From an uncultured Draconibacterium sp. (GTDB taxonomy: Bacteria; Bacteroidota; Bacteroidia; Bacteroidales; Prolixibacteraceae), in contig NZ_OY781464.1 in the NCBI RefSeq assembly GCF_963676735.1, forward strand, positions 2,265,001 to 2,329,000: a DNA stretch of 64,000 nt, given 5' to 3'. This document shows, piece by piece, positions 36,141 through 45,030 of this stretch (its first letter is position 1; each line of letters opens with the position of its first letter). Below the pieces are notes generated by a model. The model searched no databases. It had not been told where the DNA came from and saw nothing but the letters and a program-made list of their open reading frames with translations. Made by a program: the position numbers and the translations under genes.

Positions 36141-37447
36141 GCAACAGAAAAACACATATCGACAAAAAAATAATCAACCGCTATCTGCAAGATAAGATGA
36201 GCGACAAAGAGCGCAATGCATTTGAAAAAGAAATGCAAAAAGATGCGTTTTTAGCTGATGCTGTTGATGGTTTTATGGCACATGCCGCAACTACTTCCGA
36301 CACCGGTTTAATTGAAGACAGAATTAAACAAAAACCAAAAAAAACCATGCCTTATTTTGCAGCTGCGGCCTCGGTGCTCCTGCTGCTCACTTCGGGTATA
36401 ATTTGGATGCAGCTTAGGCAAGAGGAACCTGCTCCAAAGTTAAGCGAAACACGTATTGAGAAAAATTTTAAAAACAAGCCAGGCCCTGCCGAACAACCCA
36501 CCGAACCTGAAATAATGGTTCGAAAGAAAGCCACTGAAGCTGAACAACCAAAAGGCAAAGCTGCAAAACCTATCCAAACTGAAAAAGCTACTTTGCCTGT
36601 AGCAGCTGAGCGTAAAGATGCCGATGATGCTGGTAAACCAACGCCCCCAATTACCGAAGCAAAAGCTTTAAAAAGCACTCCTGAAAAAGAGGTACCCAAG
36701 GCTAAAATTACTGCAGCTCCCAAGCCCCCGGAGCCAAACGAAATCACACTGGAGATGAGCGACAAAGAAGAAAACCCGGAGCTTATTGCAAAGCCAGGTG
36801 CAGCAGCTCAAAAAACCAGAGAGGCAACACAAGTGCATGGTACGGTGGTTTCGGCTGACGATAGAATGCCACTGCCCGGGGTTACGCTTGTTGAGAAGGG
36901 CACTGATAACGGCACAATCAGCGATATAGAAGGTCGTTTCAACTTAAAGCTAAAAAACGACAGCAACCCGGTAATTGCCAGTTTTATTGGAATGGAAACA
37001 CAGGAGTTTAACCTGACCACAGATTCCGCACATATTGTTGCACTGCAGGCCAACGAAGTAGCACTTAACGAAGTAGTAGTGGTGGGCTTTGGCAAGCAAG
37101 AGAAAAAAGCAGCAAACATAACTGGAAGCCAGGTGGCAGACTCCCGGGAAACAATAGAAGCAACACCGGTTTGCGGCATGAAAGAATACAATACCTACCT
37201 TAAAACAAAAGCAATTTTATCCGCCAATAGCGATGCTAAAAAAGTAATTGTTAAACTGAGTTTCAGGCTTGAAAAAGATGGACAAATAACTTCGTTTGAA
37301 AATCTGAACAAAGCCGAAGCGCACTACTTCAACCAGGCAAAAAATATGGTTAAAAACGGCCCCAAATGGACACCTCGCTATCAGAATAATAAAAAAACTG
37401 CATCAACTGTTACACTGCGAATTGTTTTTAAAAACCAGTCAAATTAA
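36137..37447 (+). CDS. Membrane anti-sigma-like protein with SusC-type module and TonB-like C-terminus
   Basis: A 436-residue protein with four parts. The N-terminal cytoplasmic segment (1-70, YLQDKMSDKERNAFEKEMQ and DAFLADAVDGF) resembles Bacteroidota anti-sigma-like starts. A single membrane segment spans about 72-92. A Pro/Ala/Lys/Glu-rich periplasmic linker spans about 95-230. A carboxypeptidase-D-like domain (232-304) with a SusC box NEVVVVGFGKQEKK (311-324) follows, then a TonB_C-like end (about 345-434, VKNGPKWTPRYQN and VTLRIVF). It overlaps the sigma gene by four bases and is coupled to the GH5 gene by TAATG. I infer it holds the sigma factor and receives a periplasmic signal. Confidence 0.82.
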   Translation: MSNRKTHIDKKIINRYLQDKMSDKERNAFEKEMQKDAFLADAVDGFMAHAATTSDTGLIEDRIKQKPKKTMPYFAAAASVLLLLTSGIIWMQLRQEEPAPKLSETRIEKNFKNKPGPAEQPTEPEIMVRKKATEAEQPKGKAAKPIQTEKATLPVAAERKDADDAGKPTPPITEAKALKSTPEKEVPKAKITAAPKPPEPNEITLEMSDKEENPELIAKPGAAAQKTREATQVHGTVVSADDRMPLPGVTLVEKGTDNGTISDIEGRFNLKLKNDSNPVIASFIGMETQEFNLTTDSAHIVALQANEVALNEVVVVGFGKQEKKAANITGSQVADSRETIEATPVCGMKEYNTYLKTKAILSANSDAKKVIVKLSFRLEKDGQITSFENLNKAEAHYFNQAKNMVKNGPKWTPRYQNNKKTASTVTLRIVFKNQSN

Positions 37448-39177
37448 TGCACATGCGAAAAAGCTTGCTTTTTTTAGGTCTCATTCTCACTATTTTTAGC
37501 TCGGCACAAAACCGCGAGAAAGCATATTTAATTAACGAACAACTGGGGAAAGGCATTAATTTTGGCAATATGTTTGAAGCTCCCGGTGAAACCGCTTGGG
37601 GCAACCCCTGGCTACCACATTATCCGCAATTGGTAGCCGAACTCGGATTCAACCATGTGCGTATTCCCATTCGCTGGGAGCCCGAAAGCCGAAGTTCAGC
37701 CACAGCTCCCTACACCATCAATGAGGCCTTTTTGGAGCGGATAAAACAGGTGGTTGACTCAACGCTCAACAATGGTTTGTTCGCCATTATAAACATGCAT
37801 CATCACGAGGCCTTGTATGAAAACCCTGAAGCCCAAAAGGCACGATTCCTGGCCCAATGGAAACAGATTTCGGAATATTTTTCTCATTATCCTGATTCGC
37901 TGCTTTTTGAAGTATTAAATGAGCCACACGGCAACCTTACTGCTGAAAAGTGGAATATTTTTCTAACCGATGCTTTAAGCACCATCAGAAATAGCAACCC
38001 CGAACGCATTGTTCTTATTGGCACTGCCGAATACGGCGGATTGGGAGGCTTGCAAAAATTGCAACTCCCCGATGATGAAAATATTATTCTTACCGCCCAT
38101 TACTACAATCCTTTTACGTTTACCCACCAGGGGGCAGAATGGAGTGAAGGAGCAGCAGCATGGCTCGGAACTGAATGGAACGACACCGAAACCGAACGCC
38201 AGATGGTACAAAACGATTTTGCCCCTTTAAAAGCAATTGAACAGCAAAAAAGTATTCCGGTGCACATTGGCGAATTTGGCGCGTACAACAAAGCTGGTTT
38301 GGCCTCGCGTGTTCGCTGGACCACCTACCTTGCACGCTTTATTGAGTCGCAGGGATGGAGCTGGGCCTACTGGGAATTTAGTGCCGGTTTTGGCATTTAC
38401 AACCCTGCCAGCTCAAGCTATAACCCGGAACTTATTGATGCTTTGCTTACCCGGCAACTACCCAACCCCACCAGCTATGTTGGCACGCCGGTTTATTCTT
38501 CAGAATTTACAAAAACCATAAGCGACTGGCAGCTACATGCCAACAACGGAGCGCTCGCAACAGCCACCCAAAATACAGGTGCGCTGCAAATTAACATTAG
38601 CAAAAAAGGCACCGAAGGCTGGCACATTCAACTCGCCAAAAACAATCTAGCCTTACAAACCGGAGAAAAATACCGCTTAACCTTTAAGGCAAAAGCCAAA
38701 CAAAACAGGACCGCCACTTCGTATGTGGGTATGAGTGTATCGCCGTGGAGCTCGTATAGTGGCTATAACAGCATAAGCCTTAGCGATACCTTTAAAGTGT
38801 ATTCATTTATTTTTGATATGACAACCACCGACAATACAGCCCGTATTGTTTTTGATCTTGGAACTGCCATTCCTGATGTTAGCATTGAATACGTTTTACT
38901 TGAAAAGGTAGCGTTACAGTATCCTACAGCGCTTGAAAACGAACAACTTTCATCAAGCCTGGTTTTTCCCAATCCGCTTAACGAAAAGCTAAATATTATG
39001 AACCTCAATAATTTTGAACAGCTTACTATTCTGAATACAAACGGCCAAACGCTGCTCCAAACACGGCTTGCTCCGCAACTCAATACCATTCAATTGAATA
39101 AGATTCCATCTGGCATGTACTTTGTTATTCTAAGTAGTCAGAATAAAAGAGAAAGCATAAAAATCATAAAAAAATAA
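37447..39177 (+). CDS. GH5-family endoglycanase with carbohydrate-binding and T9SS sorting domains
   Basis: Secreted 576-residue glycoside hydrolase. The signal peptide ends near FSSAQ. The GH5 barrel (about 25-340) has LGFNHVRIPIRW, NMHHHEALYE, the acid/base Glu in FEVLNEPHG (E159) and the nucleophile Glu in HIGEFGAY (E276). Residues about 348-495 form a CBM4/9-like jelly roll. The last about 75 residues are a type A T9SS domain (VFPNPLNEKLNI, SGMYFVILSSQ, KIIKK), so it should leave by type IX secretion. A beta-glucan or mannan substrate is likely. It starts at TAATG with the anti-sigma-like gene, so it is tied to the sigma operon; a second ATG at 37453 is possible. Confidence 0.92.
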   Translation: MHMRKSLLFLGLILTIFSSAQNREKAYLINEQLGKGINFGNMFEAPGETAWGNPWLPHYPQLVAELGFNHVRIPIRWEPESRSSATAPYTINEAFLERIKQVVDSTLNNGLFAIINMHHHEALYENPEAQKARFLAQWKQISEYFSHYPDSLLFEVLNEPHGNLTAEKWNIFLTDALSTIRNSNPERIVLIGTAEYGGLGGLQKLQLPDDENIILTAHYYNPFTFTHQGAEWSEGAAAWLGTEWNDTETERQMVQNDFAPLKAIEQQKSIPVHIGEFGAYNKAGLASRVRWTTYLARFIESQGWSWAYWEFSAGFGIYNPASSSYNPELIDALLTRQLPNPTSYVGTPVYSSEFTKTISDWQLHANNGALATATQNTGALQINISKKGTEGWHIQLAKNNLALQTGEKYRLTFKAKAKQNRTATSYVGMSVSPWSSYSGYNSISLSDTFKVYSFIFDMTTTDNTARIVFDLGTAIPDVSIEYVLLEKVALQYPTALENEQLSSSLVFPNPLNEKLNIMNLNNFEQLTILNTNGQTLLQTRLAPQLNTIQLNKIPSGMYFVILSSQNKRESIKIIKK

Positions 39178-39181
39178 CGAG

Positions 39182-39913
39182 ATGAAAAAAACAATTTTAA
39201 GCATTTTACTACTCGCCTTTGTTGCACTTGCGTTTGCACAAAACAGTCACACAGGAGTTATTACTGTTGAAGGAAAATCATCAGTAAAACTTTTTCCCGA
39301 AGAACTTTCGTTTACCGTAAATTTCAGTGTTAAAGATGAGAACTATACCAGATGTGCCGAACTATCGGTAGAAAAAATGGATAAAATAAAAAAACTGTTT
39401 GCAAAAAATGGCATTGACAATGACCTTATTACAGCCGGCAGCTATTCCATCCGTGAGGTACAGAAATACAGTCAGGAGTTGCGCCAATCGGTTTTCGACG
39501 GCTACGAGGCGAACATTCCGATTACCATTCGTACCAAAATAGATTATAAAAAGAACGATAAGATATTCGAACTGATTAAGGATAACCTGCAATCGAATTT
39601 CAATCTGAGCTTCGAACTATCGGAAGAACAAATGGAGGCGGTGAAAGAAAAACTAATTGCCCTGGCGGTTAAGGATGCCCGACAAAAAGCGGATGTTATT
39701 GCAGCAACTACACAGGTTGAACTGGGCAAAATAAAAGCCATAGAATATGGCGAACCGCGCATGATTGGCCCTTACAATAAAAACATGGAACTGATGAGTG
39801 GCGGTATGATGCCAATGGCGCGCGAAGCCGATGCCGGAATTACCTCGGTGCTCTCGCCCGACGAAAAAGAAATGCGCACCAACATTGTTATTTCGTGGTA
39901 TATTAATGAATAA
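39182..39913 (+). CDS. SIMPL-domain (DUF541) exported protein
   Basis: A 243-residue protein with a signal peptide (to about residue 19, FAQ) and the SIMPL domain through the rest: VITVEGKSSVKLFPEELSF, then AVKDARQKADVIAATTQVELGKI and EYGEP. Family members are periplasmic or surface proteins of poorly known function, some linked to oxidative stress or oligomeric rings. It follows the GH5 gene by four bases and is probably the last gene of the sigma operon. Confidence 0.9.
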   Translation: MKKTILSILLLAFVALAFAQNSHTGVITVEGKSSVKLFPEELSFTVNFSVKDENYTRCAELSVEKMDKIKKLFAKNGIDNDLITAGSYSIREVQKYSQELRQSVFDGYEANIPITIRTKIDYKKNDKIFELIKDNLQSNFNLSFELSEEQMEAVKEKLIALAVKDARQKADVIAATTQVELGKIKAIEYGEPRMIGPYNKNMELMSGGMMPMAREADAGITSVLSPDEKEMRTNIVISWYINE

Positions 39914-40020
39914 ATAGTTGGGAAGCTTTTTTATCAGTTAATTAAATTTTGTAAGATGAGGTGTTGAACTTTCCGCCTGTTGTTTGGTTGTGTTACTTTT
40001 ATCGGCAAATAAATTAAACA

Positions 40021-40623
40021 ATGGCAATTACAGTACACCCTGAAGCTAAAGCACTGATTTTCGACCTGGACGGAACACTTTCCGATTCTCTTCCTGTACA
40101 CATTAAAACCTGGAAAATGATAGGTGATAAATTTGGTTTTGATTTCGATCCACAGATTATTCATGATATGACAGGCCGTCCAACCATTGAATTTGCAAAA
40201 CACGTTATTGAGCGTTATGGCGTAAGTGAAACTCCTGAAAATTTGGTAAAAATGAAACAGGAGTCGTTTTGGGAACTCGACCATTTGCTTGAACCCGTTG
40301 AGGAGGTAATGGCTATTGTAAAAAACTACCACGGCAAATTACCGATGGCGGTTGGAACAGGTGCCAGCAGGCGCAGTGCCGAAGTACAACTGGACGCCCA
40401 TAAAATCACCCATCTTTTTGATGCCATTGTATCGGCCGACGATGTAACAAAACACAAACCCGAGCCGGAAACCTTTTTGGAGTGTGCCCGCTTAATGGGT
40501 GTTGAACCAAAATATTGCCAGGTTTTTGAAGATGGCGACCTTGGAATTATTGCAGCCAAAAAAGCCGGTATGTTTGTTACCGATGTTCGCGAACATATTG
40601 CTTACGGCGAATGGGCACGTTAA
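40021..40623 (+). CDS. HAD-superfamily phosphatase (beta-phosphoglucomutase-like)
   Basis: Cytoplasmic 200-residue HAD hydrolase. Motif I is IFDLDGTLSDS with the nucleophile Asp. The cap is of the phosphoglucomutase-like helical type. Motif II is in VGTGASRRS, Lys and motif III in SADDVTKHKPEPETF and FEDGDLGIIAAKKAG. It may act on sugar phosphates such as fructose-1-phosphate-like compounds; the substrate is not set by sequence alone. Its end overlaps the AEC carrier gene by 13 bases. Confidence 0.88.
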   Translation: MAITVHPEAKALIFDLDGTLSDSLPVHIKTWKMIGDKFGFDFDPQIIHDMTGRPTIEFAKHVIERYGVSETPENLVKMKQESFWELDHLLEPVEEVMAIVKNYHGKLPMAVGTGASRRSAEVQLDAHKITHLFDAIVSADDVTKHKPEPETFLECARLMGVEPKYCQVFEDGDLGIIAAKKAGMFVTDVREHIAYGEWAR

Positions 40624-41543
40624 TAGTAGCACTTAAAACGGTTGCCCCCTTGTTCCTGGTTATTTCGCTTGGAGCAGTTTTTTCGCGGTCGAAAGTATGT
40701 ACCCCCGCATGGATTGAAGTACTAAACAAATATGCCTTATACATTGGCTTTCCGGCACTTGTTATTGCCTCGTTAATGCCACTTGAAACGGGCGAGAATT
40801 CGTTTATCCAGCTTATTATTCACACTTCGGTTTACAATATTTGTTGCATGCTTCTGGCGTTTCCGGTGGCAAAGTTGCTAAAGTTAAAGCAATCGATGCT
40901 GCGCACCTTGTTTCTTATTTTGCCCTTTGGCAATATAGCTTACCTCGGTATTCCGGTATTACAAAATGCCTTTGGCGATGCTATTCTGCCGGTTGCAGCA
41001 ATTATTTCAGCCGTATATTTGTTTTGGTTGCTAACCCTTGGAATTATTCTGGTTGAAGCATACGGTGAAGAACAAACCAGCATAAAAAAACTCAGCCTCA
41101 GTTTGGCAAAAAACCCGCTGCTTTTATCCGTATTTATTGGTGTTGCCATCGTTGTTTTTAATTTAAAACTACCCAATGTAGTTGAACAAACCATTAATAT
41201 TTTTGCCAACTCGGTTACAGCAGTGGTGTTGTTTGCTCTTGGTATTTTCCTTGGGAAACAGGAAATTGGAAAATTACGCGATTGGTACACCGTGTCGGTT
41301 ATGGTAGTTACTACCATGTTATTTTTACCATTTGTTTTTTACCTCTACTTAAAAGCAGTTGGACTTGACAGCGAACTAACACAGGCATCGATTATCGACG
41401 CTGCCATGCCCTTGGGCTTAACACCATATGTACTCACGGTACAATATAATCTGAAATCGAAACTGGCTGCACGTATTGTGGTTTTAGGTACGATTCTTTC
41501 GGTATTTATTATTCCGCTGTGGATGGTTTGGCTTAATATTTAA
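40611..41543 (+). CDS. AEC-family membrane transporter
   Basis: A 310-residue auxin-efflux-carrier family protein with about ten hydrophobic segments in the 5+5 pattern, including ALYIGFPALVIASLMP and FALGIFLG. Family members carry small organic acids or amino-acid-like compounds; the substrate is unknown. It begins inside the HAD gene (13-base overlap). Its stop shares TTAA with the convergent COG0523 gene at 41540-41543, so no terminator separates the two. Confidence 0.88.
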   Translation: MGTLIVALKTVAPLFLVISLGAVFSRSKVCTPAWIEVLNKYALYIGFPALVIASLMPLETGENSFIQLIIHTSVYNICCMLLAFPVAKLLKLKQSMLRTLFLILPFGNIAYLGIPVLQNAFGDAILPVAAIISAVYLFWLLTLGIILVEAYGEEQTSIKKLSLSLAKNPLLLSVFIGVAIVVFNLKLPNVVEQTINIFANSVTAVVLFALGIFLGKQEIGKLRDWYTVSVMVVTTMLFLPFVFYLYLKAVGLDSELTQASIIDAAMPLGLTPYVLTVQYNLKSKLAARIVVLGTILSVFIIPLWMVWLNI

Positions 41544-42460
41544 GCAGTAAAATCGAGCGACAAGCCATCGAGTTTGCCCATAAAAACCACCTTACTTTCA
41601 GCTGCATCCAGTAAAAGTTCACCTTCCTCCAACTCAAAGCGACCTCCTACTCCCTGCAAAATGTACTCGTAGGGTTCATTTTCAAAACACAAATAGCCTT
41701 TACATCTGTAAATGCTGGTTTTATAAATATCAAGCGTATATTCCAGCCAATGCAAAAAAGCCGCTTTATTTATGGCCTTAGAAAAGCTGATCGTTTTAGT
41801 TTGAATGGATGCGTGGCTGCTTGCATAGCTAAGCAAACGATATTCGTTAAAGGCTTGTTGCTGTATTTTCTCGAGCTGTAAATTTTCTACTTTCCCATAG
41901 CTTACCAACTGAATATTAGCCAGAGGAACCAGGCGTTCAAGGTCTTCACTAAGTGCTTTACAATCAACACTATTTATGGCTTCGGTTTTATTTACCAGAA
42001 CCAGGTCGGCAATGGTTAATTGTTTAATGGTGGTTTCCTGCTCCGGGTGATTTTTAAAATTCAGCGCATCAACCAGGCAAATTGTGCCATTGTAGTTATA
42101 GATCTCCTGCAGGTTTTTATCGGCAAAAAAAGGCTGAACTACCGGTGCTGGATCGGCTATTCCCGTAGTCTCAATCAACAGGTGTTCTACATTTGGGAAT
42201 CGTTCTGCCAGTTCTTTTAAAACCTGTTCGTATTCGTCGCTGATAGTACAGCAAATACAGCCTTGTTTTAGTTCAAACATCTGGCTGGCATCTACTCCTT
42301 TTATTAATTTGGTATCAATGGGTACATCTCCAAATTCGTTTTCAACAAGGGCAAACTGCACTCCCGAATACCATTTTAGTAAATGGTTAATAAAAGTTGA
42401 TTTGCCGGCTCCCAGAAAACCGGTAATTACAGTAACTGATATTTTCGCTCTTCTATCCAA
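41540..42460 (-). CDS. COG0523/CobW-family P-loop GTPase (metal chaperone)
   Basis: A 306-residue G3E GTPase with Walker A GFLGAGKST (14-22), the metal-binding CxCC motif in KQGCICCTI (Cys68, 70, 71), ETTGIADPAPV, and NKTE in the guanine-specificity position. A CobW_C domain covers about 200-300. Family members insert zinc or cobalt into client proteins. No Zur box or cobalamin genes lie near, so the metal is not decided. The TSUP carrier gene starts upstream on the same strand. Confidence 0.9.
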   Translation of the reverse strand: MDRRAKISVTVITGFLGAGKSTFINHLLKWYSGVQFALVENEFGDVPIDTKLIKGVDASQMFELKQGCICCTISDEYEQVLKELAERFPNVEHLLIETTGIADPAPVVQPFFADKNLQEIYNYNGTICLVDALNFKNHPEQETTIKQLTIADLVLVNKTEAINSVDCKALSEDLERLVPLANIQLVSYGKVENLQLEKIQQQAFNEYRLLSYASSHASIQTKTISFSKAINKAAFLHWLEYTLDIYKTSIYRCKGYLCFENEPYEYILQGVGGRFELEEGELLLDAAESKVVFMGKLDGLSLDFTA

Positions 42461-42483
42461 GACGGTTTTAAACTTATCATTTT

Positions 42484-43251
42484 TTAAACTACCACAAATA
42501 CTCCAAACAGGTTCAGTATAACAATTACCATAGCAAAAATTAAAACGTAGCGTACATATTTTGCACCACCTTTAACGGTAAAGTTAGCCCCCAACCAGGC
42601 TCCAAACATGTTTCCTGCGGCAAGTATTAAACCCGCAACAATATCAACTTGTTTATGAAAAATAAAGATGCCCAACGAGAAAATGGTATAGATTAAAACA
42701 ATAAAAACCTTTATGGCGTTGGCGCGCACCAGGTTATGTCCACACCCCAGAACCAGTCCGGCAAGCAAAAAGAAGCCTACTCCCATTTGAATAAAACCTC
42801 CGTACAAACCAATTCCAAAAAAAATAATGTATTGCATCACCGTTGGTTTAGCATCGACTTTCCCGGCAAGCTCTTTCACCCAGGCGTCGGGTTTTAATAC
42901 TACAACCAGCAACAATACAACCATTAATCCCGCGATAATTTTCTTGAGCAGGTTCACATCCATTTCAACGGCGAATAGGGCACCAAGCAGCGAGCCCAGT
43001 ATAGCAGGTACAGCCAGACGATAATCGGTTTTTAAATCCAATACCTGTTTGTTACGAAAAGTACCTGCACCGATAATATTTTGAAGCAAAATAGCAATAC
43101 GGTTGGTACCATTGGCAACATTGGCCGGAAGCCCGATAAACATCAGCAGCGGAATAGTTAACATCGATCCGCCACCAGCTGTTGTATTAATAAAACCGGC
43201 CGCAATGCCTGTTCCAACAAGCGCTAAAATTAAATACCACTCGAATTCCAT
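42484..43251 (-). CDS. TSUP-family (TauE/SafE) membrane permease
   Basis: Inner-membrane protein with about eight hydrophobic segments and the family feature AAGFINTTAGGGSMLTIPLL near the N-terminus, with a related repeat in the second half (GGFIQMGVGFFLLAGLVLG). I choose the ATG at 43251 (MEFEWYLILALVGTG), which gives 255 residues; an upstream in-frame start would add 13 charged residues. Members export or import sulfur compounds or organic anions. It lies 23 bases before the COG0523 gene and is probably cotranscribed. Confidence 0.88.
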   Translation of the reverse strand: MEFEWYLILALVGTGIAAGFINTTAGGGSMLTIPLLMFIGLPANVANGTNRIAILLQNIIGAGTFRNKQVLDLKTDYRLAVPAILGSLLGALFAVEMDVNLLKKIIAGLMVVLLLVVVLKPDAWVKELAGKVDAKPTVMQYIIFFGIGLYGGFIQMGVGFFLLAGLVLGCGHNLVRANAIKVFIVLIYTIFSLGIFIFHKQVDIVAGLILAAGNMFGAWLGANFTVKGGAKYVRYVLIFAMVIVILNLFGVFVVV

Positions 43252-43290
43252 AAGTTCCGTTTTTTTTGTTCGAGGTTTAAAGAAAGACAA

Positions 43291-43320
43291 AACCCTAAAG
43301 GTATCGAAAACTTTAGGGTT
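43291..43320 (-). terminator. Terminator downstream of glyA
   Basis: A perfect 10-bp stem AACCCTAAAG (43291-43300) / CTTTAGGGTT (43311-43320) with a 10-base loop, followed on the minus strand by TTGTCTTTCTTT. It separates glyA from the TSUP gene. Confidence 0.75.
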
Positions 43321-43370
43321 CCATGTATCGTTAGGTAAACCAAAAAATCAGGCTTACACAATTTTCGTTT

Positions 43371-44651
43371 TTAATAGGCAAACAGAGGGAAATCCTTCAT
43401 CATGACATGAACTTTTTCGCCAATAGCTTTAATGTAAGCATCATTATCGATGTTGGCAATACAGTCGTCAATTAGCTGAACAATTTCAGGCATAAGGTCT
43501 TCTTTTACGCCACGGGTTGTAATAGCCGGTGTACCAACGCGTAATCCCGACGTTTGGAATGGTGAACGGCTATCAAATGGAACCATGTTTTTATTAATGG
43601 TAATTTCGGCATTCACGATCGTATTTTCAACAATTTTACCCGTAATTTCAGGATACTTGGTACGTAAGTCAATCAACATCGAGTGGTTGTCGGTTCCGCC
43701 CGAAATAACCTTGTACCCAAGATCAACAAAAGCCTGCGCCATCACTGCAGCATTCTTTTGCACCTGTGCCTGGTATTCTTTGTACGATGGATCCAGCGCT
43801 TCGCCAAATGCAACTGCTTTTGCGGCTATTACATGCTCGAGCGGTCCGCCTTGCTGCCCCGGAAAAACTGCCGAATCAAGCAACGACGACATTTTTCGCA
43901 CCACGCCTTTTGGGGTTGTAATTCCCCATGGGTTATCAAAATCTTCGCCCATAAGAATAATACCACCGCGCGGCCCACGCAAGGTTTTATGTGTAGTTGA
44001 CGTTACAACGTGCGCGTATTTAACCGGATTATCTAACAAACCGGCAGCAATTAAACCAGCCGGATGTGCCATATCTACCATAAACAATGCACCAACGCTA
44101 TCGGCAATTTCGCGCATACGTTTATAGTCCCATTCGCGACTGTAGGCCGATGCACCACCAATAATCAGTTTTGGTTTGTGCTCTTTTGCCAGCGCTTCCA
44201 TTTCATCGTAATCAACCATTCCGGTATCTTCCTTCACCTTGTAGGCAACCGGCTTGTATAAAATACCCGACGAGTTTACATGCGAACCATGCGAAAGGTG
44301 CCCGCCATGCGACAAATCAAGCCCCAGAAAAGTATCACCCGGTTTTAGTATTACGCTTAACACCGCCGCGTTAGCCTGTGCACCCGAGTGTGGCTGCACA
44401 TTAGCCCAAACAGCCCCGTATAATTCTTTAATACGGTCGATGGCCAATTGCTCGGTCATGTCAACAAACTGGCAACCACCATAATAACGTTTTCCGGGGT
44501 AACCTTCAGCATATTTATTGGTCATTACCGAACCCATTGCTTCCATAACCTGTTCGCTCACAAAGTTTTCCGAAGCAATCAATTCAATTCCGCCCAACTG
44601 GCGCTGGTGTTCTTTCTTGATAATATCAAAAACCAAAGTATCTCTCTTCAT
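43371..44651 (-). CDS. glyA: Serine hydroxymethyltransferase
   Basis: PLP enzyme that interconverts serine and glycine and charges tetrahydrofolate, in the cytoplasm. The 426-residue protein has the full family pattern: ELIASENFVS, YPGKRYYGGC, SHGGHLSHGS and the PLP-lysine motif STTHKTLRGPRGG (Lys222). The C-terminal part includes GGTDNHSMLIDLR and RVGTPAITTRG. The start MKRDTLVFDIIKKE is normal. A -7-like box lies 33 bases upstream. It is monocistronic. Confidence 0.97.
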   Translation of the reverse strand: MKRDTLVFDIIKKEHQRQLGGIELIASENFVSEQVMEAMGSVMTNKYAEGYPGKRYYGGCQFVDMTEQLAIDRIKELYGAVWANVQPHSGAQANAAVLSVILKPGDTFLGLDLSHGGHLSHGSHVNSSGILYKPVAYKVKEDTGMVDYDEMEALAKEHKPKLIIGGASAYSREWDYKRMREIADSVGALFMVDMAHPAGLIAAGLLDNPVKYAHVVTSTTHKTLRGPRGGIILMGEDFDNPWGITTPKGVVRKMSSLLDSAVFPGQQGGPLEHVIAAKAVAFGEALDPSYKEYQAQVQKNAAVMAQAFVDLGYKVISGGTDNHSMLIDLRTKYPEITGKIVENTIVNAEITINKNMVPFDSRSPFQTSGLRVGTPAITTRGVKEDLMPEIVQLIDDCIANIDNDAYIKAIGEKVHVMMKDFPLFAY

Positions 44652-45030
44652 CGTGTAACTGAATTTATTTTAAATATGAATGCCAAAGTTAATACATTTT
44701 AATTCAGCGCCTTGTTCATTAAATATAGTTTTCAGGAGAATTTTAAAAGAATTAAGATAAAACGGTTTGGCTGGCTAACGGGCTTTCCGCTTAAGTTGCC
44801 AAACAGTTTGCGGTTCTGCCAACGCCACGCAGGTAGCTCTCCTGGTTCGCTCCTGTCCGTCGGGCATCACGTGCAAACTGTTTTTTGGCAAGCTGTCGCT
44901 GCAATCCCTGCCAGTCTGTAGCGAGGTTTTTAATTCAAAAAAAACTTTTACAGCCCATTAAACCTTTAGGGTAAAAAGCAATCCATTGGTAATAAAGTTA
45001 ACTTGTAACAACAAAAAAATTAATTAGCAG
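44652..45030. repeat. Intergenic region with a G+C-richer inverted-repeat element
   Basis: No gene is visible. The part from about 44760 to 44935 is clearly richer in G+C than its flanks. Arms TTGCCAAACAGTTTGC (44796-44811) and GCAAACTGTTTTTTGGCAA (44873-44891) are reverse complements apart from a three-T insertion, and enclose a 61-base G+C-rich loop. This looks like a REP/MITE-type repeat or a structured RNA. The outer bases are AT-rich and hold the glyA and Spy-like promoters. Confidence 0.5.
44684..44691 (-). promoter_or_regulatory. Candidate glyA -7 box
   Basis: On the minus strand this reads TAACTTTG, fitting TAnnTTTG, 33 bases before the glyA start. No clear -33 TTTG is present at the right distance. 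Confidence 0.35.
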
